A stretch of DNA of 64,000 nucleotides from Megaustenia siamemsis (GCA_032433765.1 JAVIAB010000073.1:52840144-52904143); one strand, 5' to 3'; counted from the first letter of the stretch, positions 44,690 through 55,539 are shown. Notes: generated by a model from the sequence alone, not told the origin. Numbers and translations are program-made.

Positions 44690-44835
44690 AAGTCAGTTCA
44701 TAAGGATGTACAAATAGAGAATCAGGAAGTAGAGGTAGTAGATATATTTACTTACCTGGCAGGCATAGCAATAACAGATGGGGTGCCAGTGCATGTATGA
44801 AGGAAGTCAGAATTGTTCTAGCCGTACTAAACAGC
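44690..44835 (+). pseudogene. LINE RT scrap
   Basis: The plus translation 'VQIENQEVEVVDIFTYLAGI' resembles the RT 'E(V/E)FTYLGS' motif region of non-LTR elements. No other motif is present. Confidence 0.5.
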
Positions 44836-44999
44836 ATCTGGTGATCATCCCAGAACAATATGGAAATATAATTCAAGATATATGGCAGTTGCGTACTTTT
44901 GATGTTTCTTGTTGAATTATTTTTGCTTGCAGAACAACAGAAAATGGGGCCTGTAAAGTGTGATGTCGACATACATCCTGCCTTGTGAATATTATTACA

Positions 45000-45262
45000 C
45001 TCATCATCATCATCAAGTACCGGGCCTGCTGGCGTAGGTGATCATGTCTCTTCACAACTTTCGATCTCGACAGTTATTTATAATTTCTGTTGTTGACATT
45101 CTGCCAAGCCATTCTCTTAAGCTGTGTGGTATTTTTTCTCTTTCATTCCATCTATTTCTTCGTCCCTCAATTTTTCCAGTTGTTACAATATATTACAGTT
45201 GTTCCCATCTCATTACATGGTAAAAAAATGATGATTCTTTCTTCCTAATATTATTATACAAT
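45000..45262 (-). pseudogene. RTE-type LINE family B, 3' end
   Basis: The reverse complement starts from ATGATGATGATG (45000-45015). It encodes an eroded 'RREQL' tail and ends near 45262. Nearly the same sequence as 45868-46130 and 55130-55380. Confidence 0.8.
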
Positions 45263-45264
45263 TT

Positions 45265-45865
45265 TGGCAGATAAAAATTATCATAAGAATTCACAACAGT
45301 TGCAACAAGGAGACTATAAATACGGTAACAGACGAAACATAGAGATAGAAGAATAGGTAACGTATTTAGGCGGGACGTAAAGAGAATCACGAGAACTGCT
45401 ATACAGTGGATTATGGAGGGAAATTGAAACATGGACAAACCAAAGACAGATTAATCGAAGTATGATCACGGATCGAATCATGTGGGGATATTTTAACATT
45501 GTCTGCTGCACGCTAGAGAGCGTTAATATCCGCTTCATCAATTCTCTACTGAAGTCAACTACAAGAAGCAGCAAATTGCTAATGTCAAATGCTGTATAGA
45601 ATAAATCACTGTCACAAAAAAACGAACTTCTTCTAAAAATGAAACAATGAACAGCGCGGCGAGTGTATCATGGACATTCAAGTACAGCGGGATGAAAGAG
45701 AAAAATAAGAGAACATTAGGACAGATGCACCATTATGGATGCTCATAAAGTGGTACGTCACCGGGCAGGAAGAATACAGTAACTCAAATATAGAGTTGAG
45801 GGAAGTGGTCTGGGGGACATGAACTGCAGCTATTATGTGAATTATTTGCTTTAAAAGTAACAATT
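45265..45865. other. No recognisable feature
   Basis: Spacer between two family B copies; short frames only. Confidence 0.35.
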
Positions 45866-45867
45866 AA

Positions 45868-46655
45868 GTAAATCATCACCATCAAGTACCAAGCCTGCTG
45901 GCGTAGGTGATCATGTCTCTCCACAACTTTCGATCACGATAGTTATTTATCATTTCTGTTGTTGACCTTCTGCCAAGAAGCCATTCTCTTAAGCTGTCTG
46001 GTATCTTTTTCTCTTTGCTTGCCTCTATATCTTCGTCCCTCTTTCCCCCAGTTGTTACAATATATTCCAGTTGTTCTCTTCTCATTACATGGCCAAAAAA
46101 TGATGATTGTTTCTTCCTAATATTGGAAATTAGCTATCTTTTTGCTTTGGCCTATTTCATGAAGTTTTCATTACTCTTTTTAGCTGTTCATGGTATTCTC
46201 AACATTCTTCTATAAAACCACATTTCTACAGACTCCAGTGATTTTCTTGTTTGTTGTGCTATTGTCCATGATTCACATCCTTATGTTAGGACTGGCTCTA
46301 CATAACATTTAGGAACTATTTTTCTTGTTTCTATTGTCAAAAATGGATTGCATAGTATATTCCTCATTTTTTGGAAAGCTACTTTTGCCTGAGCCATTCT
46401 GCATCTCACCTCTTTTGTACACCTTCCGTCTGAGGTTAACAAAGTTCCCAAATATTTTAATTCATTTACCTGTTTTAATATTGTTCCATTTGTCTTTATT
46501 TTGCACTGAGGTGATGAGTCCTTTATTTTTGCCTTCTTTCACTATAATGTCTAACATTTCTTGTAACTCATTTTCACTCTTAGCTATTAAGACTGTATCA
46601 TCAGCATACCTTAGATTATTTATGTTATGACCTCCGATTGTTATTCCAGCAAATA
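45868..46655 (-). pseudogene. RTE-type LINE family B fragment with RT motif C
   Basis: The minus translation includes 'NNLRYADDTVLIAKSENELQ' (motif C, about 46560-46625), 'AYLG'-region remnants and the tail 'MRREQLEYIVTTGGKRDEDI', 'SLREWLLGRRSTTEM' and 'RDRKLWRDMITYASR'. The 3' end is TGATGGTGATGA-like at 45868-45880. Close to family A in motif order but separate in sequence. Frameshifts and stops. Confidence 0.85.
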
Positions 46656-46689
46656 TCTAAAAAAAAATGTATTTTAATGCTCAAATTAA

Positions 46690-47215
46690 TCATCATCATT
46701 GAAGCCGTCTCCGCATCGAAGGTTGACTACTATTGAGCGCCATTCCACTCTGTCTCTTGCTTTGATGGTGCAGATTGTCATATCTGTGTCCATCTTATGA
46801 TGTTACTCCTCCATGTTAATCTTGGTTAAACCCTGCCTCTTTTACCTCGTATTTTTCCCTCAAATATTACTTTTAGTAGGCTGCTGTGTATTTTAATATG
46901 CCCCAAAAATTGCATGTGTCTTGTTTCAATTGTGTTTAGTAGTTCGCTTTTAATTTTTAGATATTTTAAGATTTCATCATTTGTTTTCTTGCCTTTCCTT
47001 CCAATTCTTTATACTCTTATATCAATCCACATTTCAAAAGCTTCAATTTTCTTTTCTGTTTTCTTTGTCCAATGTCTATGTTTCTGCACCATTTAGGAAT
47101 GATGTGATGATATAACATTTTTCTAATCTTAATTTTAGCCTTAGTGTTATTTTTTTATGTTAGCATATTTTTTATAGCATTAAAATTCTTTAATTTGAAG
47201 ATACTCAAAATATGA
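46690..47215 (-). pseudogene. RTE-type LINE family C, 3' fragment
   Basis: The reverse complement carries the 3' end 'GGAATGGCGCTCAATAGTAG' and 'TCAACCTTCGATGCGGAGAC' followed by ATGATGATGA. It matches 56425-56620 (minus) and 58030-58190 (plus). Upstream codons are decayed. Confidence 0.8.
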
Positions 47216-47333
47216 GAAAATAACTGCCAAAACCTCATATCGGCTTTCTGAAATAAGTATGTGCTGTCTCTCTCTGCGATCAAGACTCAATCAGAGTAGG
47301 ATTCCAGACTCTCTCATGAAGTCAGCTGTCTGT

Positions 47334-49790
47334 TTAAGTGAATCGATTGCCCCATATAGTTTCTCTTTCAGGGAGGTAGGCGTGGACCACATTGTCTCTT
47401 CTCAGGTCTGTGTACTGGGGGCAATCCTGTAGAACATGATTTGTAGTCATATTGTCCAGTGTACAGTGGCATAGGTTGGTTGTAACTATTTTGAATTTGG
47501 TGAACATGTGATTTCTCATTCTATTGTGGTCAGTGCGAAGTATGATGACTTTATCCCTCCTTGGCAGTTGGTGGTATCCGTCCTCCTCGTTATGCTTTGG
47601 GTGTTCTCGTTTCCATTTTTCATGGAACTGACCCTTGAGAATGGATTTGGCTTCATCATAACTGAACGGATGGTTCTCTTGTGGTAATCTCCCTCCCTCT
47701 TTAGCTAATTTGTCTGCGCGTTCGTTCCCGGTGTATATTACAGTGTGGAGGCGAAGGCGCGCCTCCCAGCACCAGAGCTGGAAGTTGTCAGCGACACATA
47801 GCTGATGGCTTGCGCCAGGATCGGTGAACCAAAACCATCTAGACCCTGCTCCACCTCTCCGCGGTGCCTCCAGTAACAGACTAATCTGTCTTGTCTGGCC
47901 AAGCGTGCCGGGATCGAAGAGGGAAGACATCCCGGTACTCAAAAATGTCGTGCTGAAGTCGGATGTGTTGGGCCGAAAGGCGCAAATATAACAGTTATAC
48001 TGCAAACCACAACACAACGCAGACACGTCCACTACGTCCTTGTAAGGGCAGATGATGAAGAGGAATATTCTAGTCGACTACAATACTCTACAATACTTTA
48101 GTCATCGGGCGAACGCAACCAACCAACCAACCATATTACAGTGTGATGGTATCCACTGAATGATTACTCTCTGGAAGTTTTTGCATAGTTGGTCCAGAGT
48201 TGTTCTCAAGTCATCTAGTTCGTTGTTCTTGTGGCTTTTTAGAGCTGATAATACTGACAGTGCGTCAGTCAGAATCACCAATTTATTGTGCATGCTATTT
48301 TTGTGTTGAGTAGCCAGTGTTGCAGCATCTCTGATGGCCTCAGTTTCTGCTTTAAAGTTGTTTGAGAATTTTCCAGTAGCTGTTGACTTGATGATCTCGT
48401 CCTGATTATTCAGCGTCAAGAACACACCACCTCCCCCTCCATTTATGGTGGCATTTGCAGCAGAGCATCTGTGTGTGTGTGGGACCAAGAGTCCTGTGGG
48501 TAGGTATCGTGTATGTGTTTTTCTGCTACGTGTTTTCTTTCTGTGTCTGATTGGCTGCCTTTTTTCATGATTCCTGTTATGTTTTCCATGAGGTGACATA
48601 TCAGATGGGCCCAAGGGTTTCGATATTGTTTGGGAAAGTACTGGGTCTCCAGTAGTTAGTTCATTGGCAATCGCAGCGAAGTTGCTCCTCTTTAGTCGTA
48701 CAATTCCGGAACCAGTTATTCTTTGGTGCATGGGGTGGCTAAGGAGCCTTCTATATTTCTCCGCTTGTTGCAGTACTTTGGTTACCCGTCTGTCATCTAA
48801 GGGTTGTAAACCTGTTACTGTTTCTAGAGTCTTGATAGGTGTAGATTTCATAGCACCAGTGATGATACGGTCAGCTTGGTTCTGTGTTCTGTTAATTTGG
48901 CTAAGGTGTGATTTGGAAGCCATAGCCCAGGCTGAGACTCCATACTATAGAACTGGTCTGACTCTTCCTATGTATAGTCTTTTCAAAATATTGCTTACAG
49001 CTCCCCAGTCCGTTCCTGCCAATTTCTTCATATGTGTTCGTTTTCTTGCTTTTTTCCTTGCTCTGTCTATCTGATTTTTCCAAGTCATTCTTCGATTCAT
49101 AGTGACGCCAAGATATGTTGGGTTTTGGTCAATAGGGAGTGTATGGTCTTTTTTTTCCTTCAATTTTGCAGAGAGTTTGTTTCTTGATAGCTTGAAAATT
49201 GTATATGTTGTTTTTTTTCGTTGATTGGTAAGAACCAGGTGTTTGTCCATTTTTCAAGTTCATCCTAGGGCATCTTGCATCCTGGGTCCAGCCACCGACA
49301 TACTTTCCTCGCGAGCCCATAACGCCAGATGCGTATATGCTGAGTGTATTCTGGGTGGAATGTCCATTACGATGTCATTTATGAAAATTAAAAAGAGTGC
49401 TGGGGACAAGACTCCGCCTTGTGGGACACCTTGTTCGATAGAGACCTTCTTACTTAGTTGACCTTGAACTTGTACTCTGGCCGTTCTATCCTGAAGGTAT
49501 TGAGAGACCCAATTGAATAAACGACCCTGGATGCCAAGTCTAAAAAGCTTGTTCTTTAAACTCTCTCGTCATACCCTATCAAAAGCCTTCTCCATGTCGA
49601 CCCACACTGCCAGTGTGTGTTTCTTTTCTTGTAGAGCATCCTCTATTTCCTTTGCAATGTAGGTGACCAGGTCTTCAGTTGATCTGTGCTGACGGAAGCC
49701 ACTGTGCGATGGGATCACACTGTGACCATCATTGCGTGCCAAGGGAAAGTCTACTCCATTTGATCCAAATGAGAGCTGCTGAACCGTAGT
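47334..49790 (-). pseudogene. Family E reverse transcriptase and RNase H
   Basis: Minus strand. RT: 'NDGHSVIPSHSGFRQHRSTE' (about 49725-49665), motif A 'LAVWVDMEKAFDRV' (about 49615-49575), 'LFNWVSQYLQDRTARVQVQG', motif B 'EQGVPQGGVLSPALFLIFIN'. The motif C region reads 'AYTHLALWAREESMS' where family members have YADDLALW, so the catalytic Asp pair is lost. Thumb: 'TYLGVTMNRRMTWKNQIDRA' and 'RLYIGRVRPVL(stop)YGVSAWAMAS' (about 49250-48900). RNase H: 'FSNNFKAETEAIRDAATLAT', 'LVILTDALSVLSALKS', 'VIIQWIPSHCNMV', then the insertion, then 'GNERADKLAKEGGRLP' (from 47735). C-terminal 'ILRTDHNRMRNHMFTKFK' and 'CHCTLDNMTTNHVLQDCP', a CxC..H..C motif. RNase H plus this C-terminal region places it with I-type LINEs; the exact clade is unverified. 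Confidence 0.88.
47748..48132 (+). mobile_element. Unidentified ~385-bp insertion with (AACC)n end and 13-bp TSD
   Basis: It is bounded by the exact duplication ATATTACAGTGTG at 47735-47747 and 48133-48145. The right end is (AACC)n, 'CGCAACCAACCAACCAACC'. It is GC-richer than its surroundings and has no open frame with a recognisable domain. TSD length and a simple-repeat tail point to LINE-mediated insertion of a SINE or a short LINE 3' end in plus orientation. The left end 'GAGGCGAAGGCGCGCCTCCC' is not an evident tRNA head. Confidence 0.8.
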
Positions 49791-49804
49791 AGTTTCCCCT
49801 GTTA

Positions 49805-50935
49805 TATTGCAGAAATAATAACTGAATAATGAGTAATAAAACTGGTTACTTAACCGTTGTGGCTGTTCCTGAAGATTTTATGTTGATTGCTTGTCTTGTG
49901 TGCATCATGATCTGTTTCTTGCGTGTTTTATTTTAATTCAGGAATTGTTTCAGTTCCATGTATTTTTTTATTTTTATTTTCTAATTTTCCTCTTCCATTT
50001 ATCTTTTTTTTTCTGGTTTATGTTTATATTTTATATTTGTGGTTTTCGCGGGTGGCCGACTTCTATCTTTATCTAATGCGTGTACTTTCTGGAGAAAAAG
50101 ATTACTTTCTGTTTTTTTTATTTTTTATTTCAGCCTTGTCATGCCTCTCCCAGACATTGAAATATTTCCTGAAATTGAGAAGGACATTTTCTTGAAGGTA
50201 GATTTTTTCTGTCAAGAAATTGGAGGAGGGGGGCATAGAAAGAGATTACTTTAATTTTCTCTCTTTACTTTCCTGACTTCCCATGTTTTGTGGTCGATGA
50301 AATCCTCATCTTGAGAAAATATGACCCAACAACCTTAGTTATGACTAGTGTTATATGCGTACTATTCTTTAGAAAATGTATGACTAAACGGTCCAAGATG
50401 GGACTGATTTATAAATGTTTCCTTTGAACGCAATAAAGTTACCATGTTATCTAGTTTCGTATTTTGTTCGCAAGATGATCTTGTTCAGTGTTTTATTTGT
50501 TCAAGTCTAATTGTGGGATATATGGGTCGTTAAAATCCGTGAACATAGCTCTGTTTGATTGGTTAGAACTGACACTTATATCCACAGTTTTGTAATCGAG
50601 ATTTGAAAGCTGCGGAATAATCGATTTGGTTAGTACTCTTGTCTAATGTTCGTGTTGAAGAAATAAAAAGATAATAACCACACATCGAGTGTCACTTACA
50701 GAGAACATGGTGTTAGTGTCTGAACGTTAATTTTACTCTTTTTTTAAAAGTTGGTAAAATAACGTTAAATAACAATATACACTAAACGGCTTTTTTAGTG
50801 TGTTCTGACAGACAGACACAGATTTGCTGTTTCCGTTATAAAACTACCGATGGTTGTTCCAAATGTCTATCTTGAGGACAATGACTACAATTTATTGTCC
50901 GCATTCTATAGAACTAGGTAGTATATATCATGCAC
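49805..50935. other. No recognisable feature
   Basis: About 1.1 kb of AT-rich sequence with T-rich runs (49960-50130). Frames of 60-90 codons over T-rich DNA look like artefacts. Confidence 0.4.
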
Positions 50936-50941
50936 TCTGAT

Positions 50942-51058
50942 GTCATGTTATGGGGGAGTCGAAGACACTCCGTTCCTCGTGTGATTTGAACTCCATGCTC
51001 GGTAAATTTGAGAACACCATGACCCCATGCGCTGCAGCGATCCCCTAAAATAACATGA
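50942..51058. mobile_element. Possible MITE or tRNA-related short element
   Basis: About 115 bp framed by inverted ends, TCATGTTAT-GGGG at the left and CCCC-TAAA-ATAACATGA at the right. The minus strand contains 'GGAGTTCAAATCACACG', reminiscent of a box B, and a GGAGTGTCTTCGACTCC hairpin. No target duplication is fixed. Confidence 0.4.
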
Positions 51059-51061
51059 ATG

Positions 51062-51288
51062 CTTACCTACTTTAGAAGTAAAGTATCTGGTTTATTTGAT
51101 TTCCTTTTTGCCTTTTTACATTAATTTTTACTTCTAGATAACGAGTGTTATTACTTTATTAAAATCAAAGCATCCTCTTTAAGACGAAAGTTGATGTCTT
51201 GCTCCTTGTGATTACATTAATTCTTACTTTACTGTTGTAATTTTTGACCGTGCATGTATCAGGGAACTAAAATCTTCAGTAGAGCCAT
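51062..51288. other. No recognisable feature
   Basis: Spacer. Confidence 0.4.
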
Positions 51289-51289
51289 C

Positions 51290-51895
51290 TGACACCTTTC
51301 AGCTCCCCGTGGAGCATAGGTCTTCAGCAAACACTTTCCAAGCCGTTGTGTTTCTTGCCATTCTTTTAAGATCGTTCAATGTCTTCCCCATCATCTTCAT
51401 CTCTGCTTCTGTCTTCTCAAAGAATTCCTTGGTCTTCCTCTTTGTCTTTTTCCCTGAAGATTCCACAAAAGGCCTGCTATGTAATAATCACAGTTGGCTT
51501 CCGCAGTGTGTGTCCTATCCATCTCCATCGTCTTCGCTGTATCTCTGTATCCACTTGTATTTGACTGGTACATTTCCATAATTCTGTATTAGTGATTTTG
51601 TCCTGCCATTTCCATCCTTTTATTCTGTGTAAGCATCCATTAATGAAAGTCTGTATCTTTACGAGTGTTATTCTAGTTGTTCTCCATGTTTCACCGCAAT
51701 ATAAAAGGACTGACTTAACATTTGTGTTGAGAATTTTTATTTTAGTATTTAGCCTAATTTATTTGGACTTCCACATGTTTCCCAGTGCAACAAATGCTCC
51801 TCTTGCTTTTGATATCCTTACTTGGTATTATTTTCTGTTCCTCCCTCTTTGTCTATATTACTGCCCTAATACCTCTACTTGACGTATAATCTTAC
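51290..51895 (-). pseudogene. LINE family L4, 3' fragment
   Basis: The reverse complement matches L4 from its 3' end ('AGGTGTCAG', then 'GAAAGGT..'-equivalent at about 51290) through 'RRRWRW..HT'-type codons and 'VKSVLLYCGETW'-equivalent codons to the 'LDVQSYINLG'-equivalent region at about 51870-51895. Many lesions. Its truncated 5' end lies about 15 bp from the Tc1/mariner-type element. Confidence 0.82.
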
Positions 51896-52290
51896 ATATA
51901 GATATATTGAACTATAGCTCGTTTCAAATCACTTGCCCAACTTCAAAACGCTATTACTCAGTAACCGTTTGTTAAAAACTGTTGAAATTTTCCAAATGTT
52001 ATTAGAATGCAAAAGACCCTTTAAATGTATATTTAACAAATATCTTGCAGCTACATTTTTCTTAAAGCGGCGAATTTCTTTGATGTTTGTCAAAATTGTA
52101 AATTGTGAACCCCTAAATATTAGAAATTACCGTAGTTGCTGGTCTATGATTAATTTTCACTAGGTAAAGGCGTGGCGTAATGGGGAAATAACTGAATAAG
52201 GCAAAACACCAGGAGAATTATTGTCTTCTCATTTCGAGGACGGACGATAATATCACGGTATACCTGTATGTCCAATTTTCATAGTTGTGT

Positions 52291-52306
52291 GGTCCTGAAA
52301 AGGACC
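52291..52306 (-). promoter_or_regulatory. Histone-type 3' stem-loop downstream of the transposase frame
   Basis: The minus strand reads GGTCCTTTTCAGGACC: a perfect 6-bp stem with a TTTC loop. It is preceded by AACAAAC and followed by ACACA. This fits the metazoan replication-dependent histone mRNA stem-loop (GG-Y-Y-C-T, TTTC, A-G-R-R-CC with A-rich 5' flank and ACCA-like 3' flank). It lies 57 bp beyond the transposase stop at 52364. A purine-rich downstream element is only weakly suggested (TGAAAATTGG). No histone coding sequence is visible nearby. It may be an accidental hairpin or a histone relic. Confidence 0.6.
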
Positions 52307-52363
52307 GTTTGTTGAACTAATTTAAGGTAATATAGGGGCCAACATTGTGGGGGCTATATACTT

Positions 52364-53762
52364 TCATTCTGAATCAGACGAGTCTAAAAGATTAATAACT
52401 GTTTGGGGTTGAACATTCCACAAACCATCATTTTTCCAATATTCCTCTTCCTGTTTTAAGACGTGGTCTTCACATTTAGCCCAATAATCTTTTGTCTATA
52501 TTTAATAAAGCGAGATTAGCAAGAGTCTTTACGTCGCATATTTTGAATGTTGTATTTTCATCTGCCACTTGTCCTTTTAATTTTGCCCAGATTAGTTCTA
52601 TTGGATTTAAATGAGCATGGTAATGTGTCAGCCTCAAACTTACATGACCGTGCTCTTGGATAATCTTATCTATTTGAAAAATCTTTGTCCTTTGTTTTTG
52701 CTTTACTAGAGATAGTAATTCAGGTTTTAAGTACATGTTATTAAATTGTATGTGCTCCTTTGTGAGCCATATCTTAATAGCATCTTTTGTACTGGATGAC
52801 GTCGGGACTTTATCTTCAAGTGCAACAATGTTGTGGGACGCTGCATTGTTCATTATTAGGCAAGATGGTCGATCTAGTGATGGGAGAACAGAATTTTCAA
52901 TCCAATGTCTAAATATGTGACCATTCATCTCAGAGTGATAATCCCGATTGTCTATGGATTTTGAAAGAAAAATGAGCTCTGCATTCTGTATTAGTCCATG
53001 TTGTCGACTACCTGCATGAGCAATTATCAAGCGCTGTCCTTTGCTGCTAGGTATTAATCTCTTAATCTTTCCATCTGAAGATTGCCATTCCCTTTGGTTA
53101 GTGTGATGAGCATTGATCCATGTTTCATCCAAGTACACAATATCATAACCTTGCTTGCGCACCTATTTTACTTCACGTAAGTACTTGCTTCTCATGACTA
53201 CTATATGTGGCTTCTTACAGATGATGTTTCGTCCATTGGAATACTTTCTGAATGTAAAGCCTGCAGCTCTCACATTCCTCCATAATGTAGACTTTGATAT
53301 TTCAATACTGTTGTTCTTTTTCAGCGATACTTTTAATTTTCTTATTGTAACAGTTTCATTCATACCCAACATTTTGCGAATTTCACTTCTAATAAGTTCA
53401 CTGTCGAAATTATCCAACATTTTTGCTCTTCCTTGTGATTTTGTATATTTTGAACATTGACGGTCACGTGCTTGAATCCAGCGATTAAATGACCGTTTAG
53501 ATAAATCCAAAGTGTGTCTTGTCCTATTCTCAGGGTTTTCTAAAGAATGAAATAATCTTCCTCGTTTAGCCTCTTTGCAAAAATAGTCATACATTTTTAT
53601 TGCGATGTTTTGTAAACTGCAGAATTTCATTTTAAGACTCATGATAAATGTTATCGTTCCACGTCTGCACCTCTGAATGAACAGAAATGGAACACACAAT
53701 TTCTCGTGTTTTTTACAAGTGTCTAATTGTGTCAAAAAACCACGGTGAAAGCGTGCAAACAT
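52364..53762 (-). pseudogene. IS630/Tc1-mariner-type transposase, inactivated
   Basis: 5' block (53163-53762): helix-turn-helix-like N-terminus with 'LDLSKRSFNRWIQARDRQC' and 'ETVTIRKLKVSLKKN..ISKSTLWRNVRAAGF'. The true start may be the internal Met of 'MKFCSLQNIAIKMYDYF'. An in-frame TAG (53163-53165) separates it from the catalytic block (52476-53162): 'DIVYLDETWINAHHT' supplies the first Asp, 'SCLIMNNAASHN' has Asn where the second catalytic Asp (IMDNA) is usual, and 'AHLNPIELIWAKLKG' supplies the final Glu. Near 52486-52495 a frameshift ends the frame early; the shifted frame continues 'YWAKCEDHVLKQEEEYW' to 'VINLLDSSDSE' and a stop at 52364-52366, as in relatives. The family binds TIRs and moves DNA by cut and paste. 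Three independent lesions make this copy dead. Confidence 0.9.
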
Positions 53763-54036
53763 GTCAATTTTACCGTGTATGGATTTTTACTCGCTATTTT
53801 AAACTTAAAATACTGTAAACATTAAGTTTTGACTACATCAATGGGTCGTTATAAATTTATATAAATCATATAAGCAACAATAATAACCAAATGTTTTTTT
53901 AATGAAATTAATTCCCTGTTGGGTTCTAATCATTATAACTTTACATGCAAATTTTGAACAACTTACAACAAGCGGTTAAAAAGCTATCGATTTTAAAAGT
54001 TGGGCACGAGTTATGAAACAAGCTATAGTACAATTA

Positions 54037-54492
54037 GAACATGATGTGATAAAGTATTGAAGATGAACATGATATGATAAAGTATTGAAGATGAACATTT
54101 TATGATAAAGTATTGAAGATGAACATGCAACTATAAAGTATTGAAGATGAACATGCAACTATAAAGTATTGAAGATGAACATGATATGATAAAGTATTGA
54201 AGATGAACATGCAACTATAAAGTATTGAAGATGAACATGCAACTATAAAGTATTGAAGATGAACATGCAACTATAAAGTATTGAAGATGAACATGCAACT
54301 ATAAAGTATTGAAGATGAACATGCAACTATAAAGTATTGAAGATGAACATGCAACTATAAAGTATTGAAGATGAACATGCAACTATAAAGTATTGAAGAT
54401 GAACATGCAACTACGCGTATAAAGTATTGAAGATGAACATGATATGATAAAGTACTGAAGATGAACATGATACGATAAAGTACTGAAGATTA
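54037..54492. repeat. 28-bp tandem repeat (GAACATGCAACTATAAAGTA.. unit)
   Basis: About 16 copies of 'GAACATGCAACTATAAAGTA' plus 'TTGAAGAT', 28 bp, with GATATGATAAAG variants at both ends. It abuts the right end of the Tc1/mariner-type element. Confidence 0.92.
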
Positions 54493-54559
54493 GTGAAGGA
54501 TGCCATAAATCTGGTGAAAAGATAAAAAAAACATATTTAGTTCTTATTTTTGTTCGAGA

Positions 54560-54995
54560 AGGTAAAAAAAAAAATCTACAAATAAATAGTGAAAAGGCCG
54601 AAATGATAGTTATCTCAAAGCAAATGGATTCTATAAAATGCAATATAGGAGTTGACAGAACACCGTTAACACAATTCCAGCTGTTTAGATGTTTGATAAA
54701 ACAAACAGTGAGGAGAGGGAATGTTACTCAAATAGAGATAATTGAAAGAGTCAGGCTGAAATAATTATTTCAGAAAACGGAAAGCACATTGTATACCAGT
54801 CTATGTCAAAGGAAATGAGAGAAAAGAGTTTTCGTGAAACCAGTTGTGAAATATGGATGTAGGTCATGGATATCTAAATAGCAAACAAGAAAATCAAAAG
54901 ATGTTGATGTGATATGTTGTGGAAGAATAATTGGGATTCTGTAGATAGAGAATACAATTAAAATAAAACATGCAGCAATATAAATGAAGAGAGAA
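54560..54995 (+). pseudogene. RTE-like LINE RT fragment
   Basis: The plus translation has 'LQINSEKAEMIVISKQMDSI', matching the family A segment 'LNSKKTEVMVISKKQ' after motif C. It continues with decayed 'QFQLFRCL' (usual QFKYLG), 'FVKPVVKYGCRSW' (usual SVLLYGSETW) and 'DVICCGRIIGI'. Stops and frameshifts. Confidence 0.65.
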
Positions 54996-55129
54996 AAACA
55001 CAAATTAGACGGTTAGTTAATAAGTTATAAAGTTAAATGGTTGTTAGGTTGGCTATTTGAAAAAAAAAGTGTTTGTTTAGCTAGTTTAGTTAATTTTAAA
55101 TCATTTATATAATTAGTGTAAGACATCAT

Positions 55130-55535
55130 CATCAAGTACCGGGTCTGCTGGCGTAGGTGATCATGTCTCCCCACAACTTTCGATCTCGACAGTTATTTAT
55201 TATTTCTGTTGTTGACCTTTGGCCAAGCCATTCTCTTAAGCTGTCTGGTACATTTTCTCTTTGCTTTCCTCTATCTCTTTGTCCCTCAATTTTCCCAGTT
55301 GTTACAATATATTCCAGTTGTTCTCTTCTCATTACATGGCAAAAAAATGATGATTGTTTCTTCCTAATATTGGAAATTAGCTATCTTTTTGCTTTGACTT
55401 CTTTCAGAACATTGTCATTACTCTTCTTAGCTGTCCATGGTACTCTCAACATTCTTCTGTAAAACCACATTTCTACAGATTCCAGTGATTTTCTTGTCTG
55501 TTGTCCTATTGTCCATGATTCACATCCATAATTAG
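55130..55535 (-). pseudogene. RTE-type LINE family B, 3' fragment
   Basis: The minus translation at 55132-55332 reads 'MRREQLEYIVTTGKIEGQRD', 'DSLREWLGQRSTTEI' and 'RDRKLWGDMITYASRPGT'. The 3' end is ATGATGATG at 55130. The upstream part matches 46080-46280. Confidence 0.88.
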
Positions 55536-55539
55536 TGTC

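Larger units (their letters stand above)
47262..49800 (-). mobile_element. RNase-H LINE (family E), 5'-truncated, split by a 385-bp insertion
   Basis: Minus-strand element running from within RT (49800) through RNase H to a 3' end with a GAGAGAGA-type tail at 47262. A foreign segment at 47748-48132 splits the RNase H domain. 3' tails of close relatives occur at 12803-13197 and 44462-44517. Confidence 0.88.
51911..54029 (-). mobile_element. Tc1/mariner/IS630-type DNA transposon with long imperfect TIRs
   Basis: The left end 'ACTATAGCTCGTTTCAAATC' at 51911 and the reverse complement of the right end (from 54029) 'ACTATAGCTTGTTTCATAAC' align. They stay alignable through 'TGCCCAACTT', 'TAACCG(T/C)TTGTT' and on for roughly 90-100 bp with mismatches and small indels. 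CTATAG at the ends contains the TA target dinucleotide expected for this superfamily. The 2.1-kb interior holds a single transposase gene on the minus strand with a stop, a catalytic substitution and a frameshift. Confidence 0.85.

Noticed and set aside
52310..52480. Histone gene upstream of the histone-type stem-loop
   Set aside because: The minus-strand translation is the C-terminal end of the transposase in a shifted frame, not histone sequence.
54037..54492. CRISPR-like 28-bp repeats
   Set aside because: Direct head-to-tail minisatellite with no spacers.
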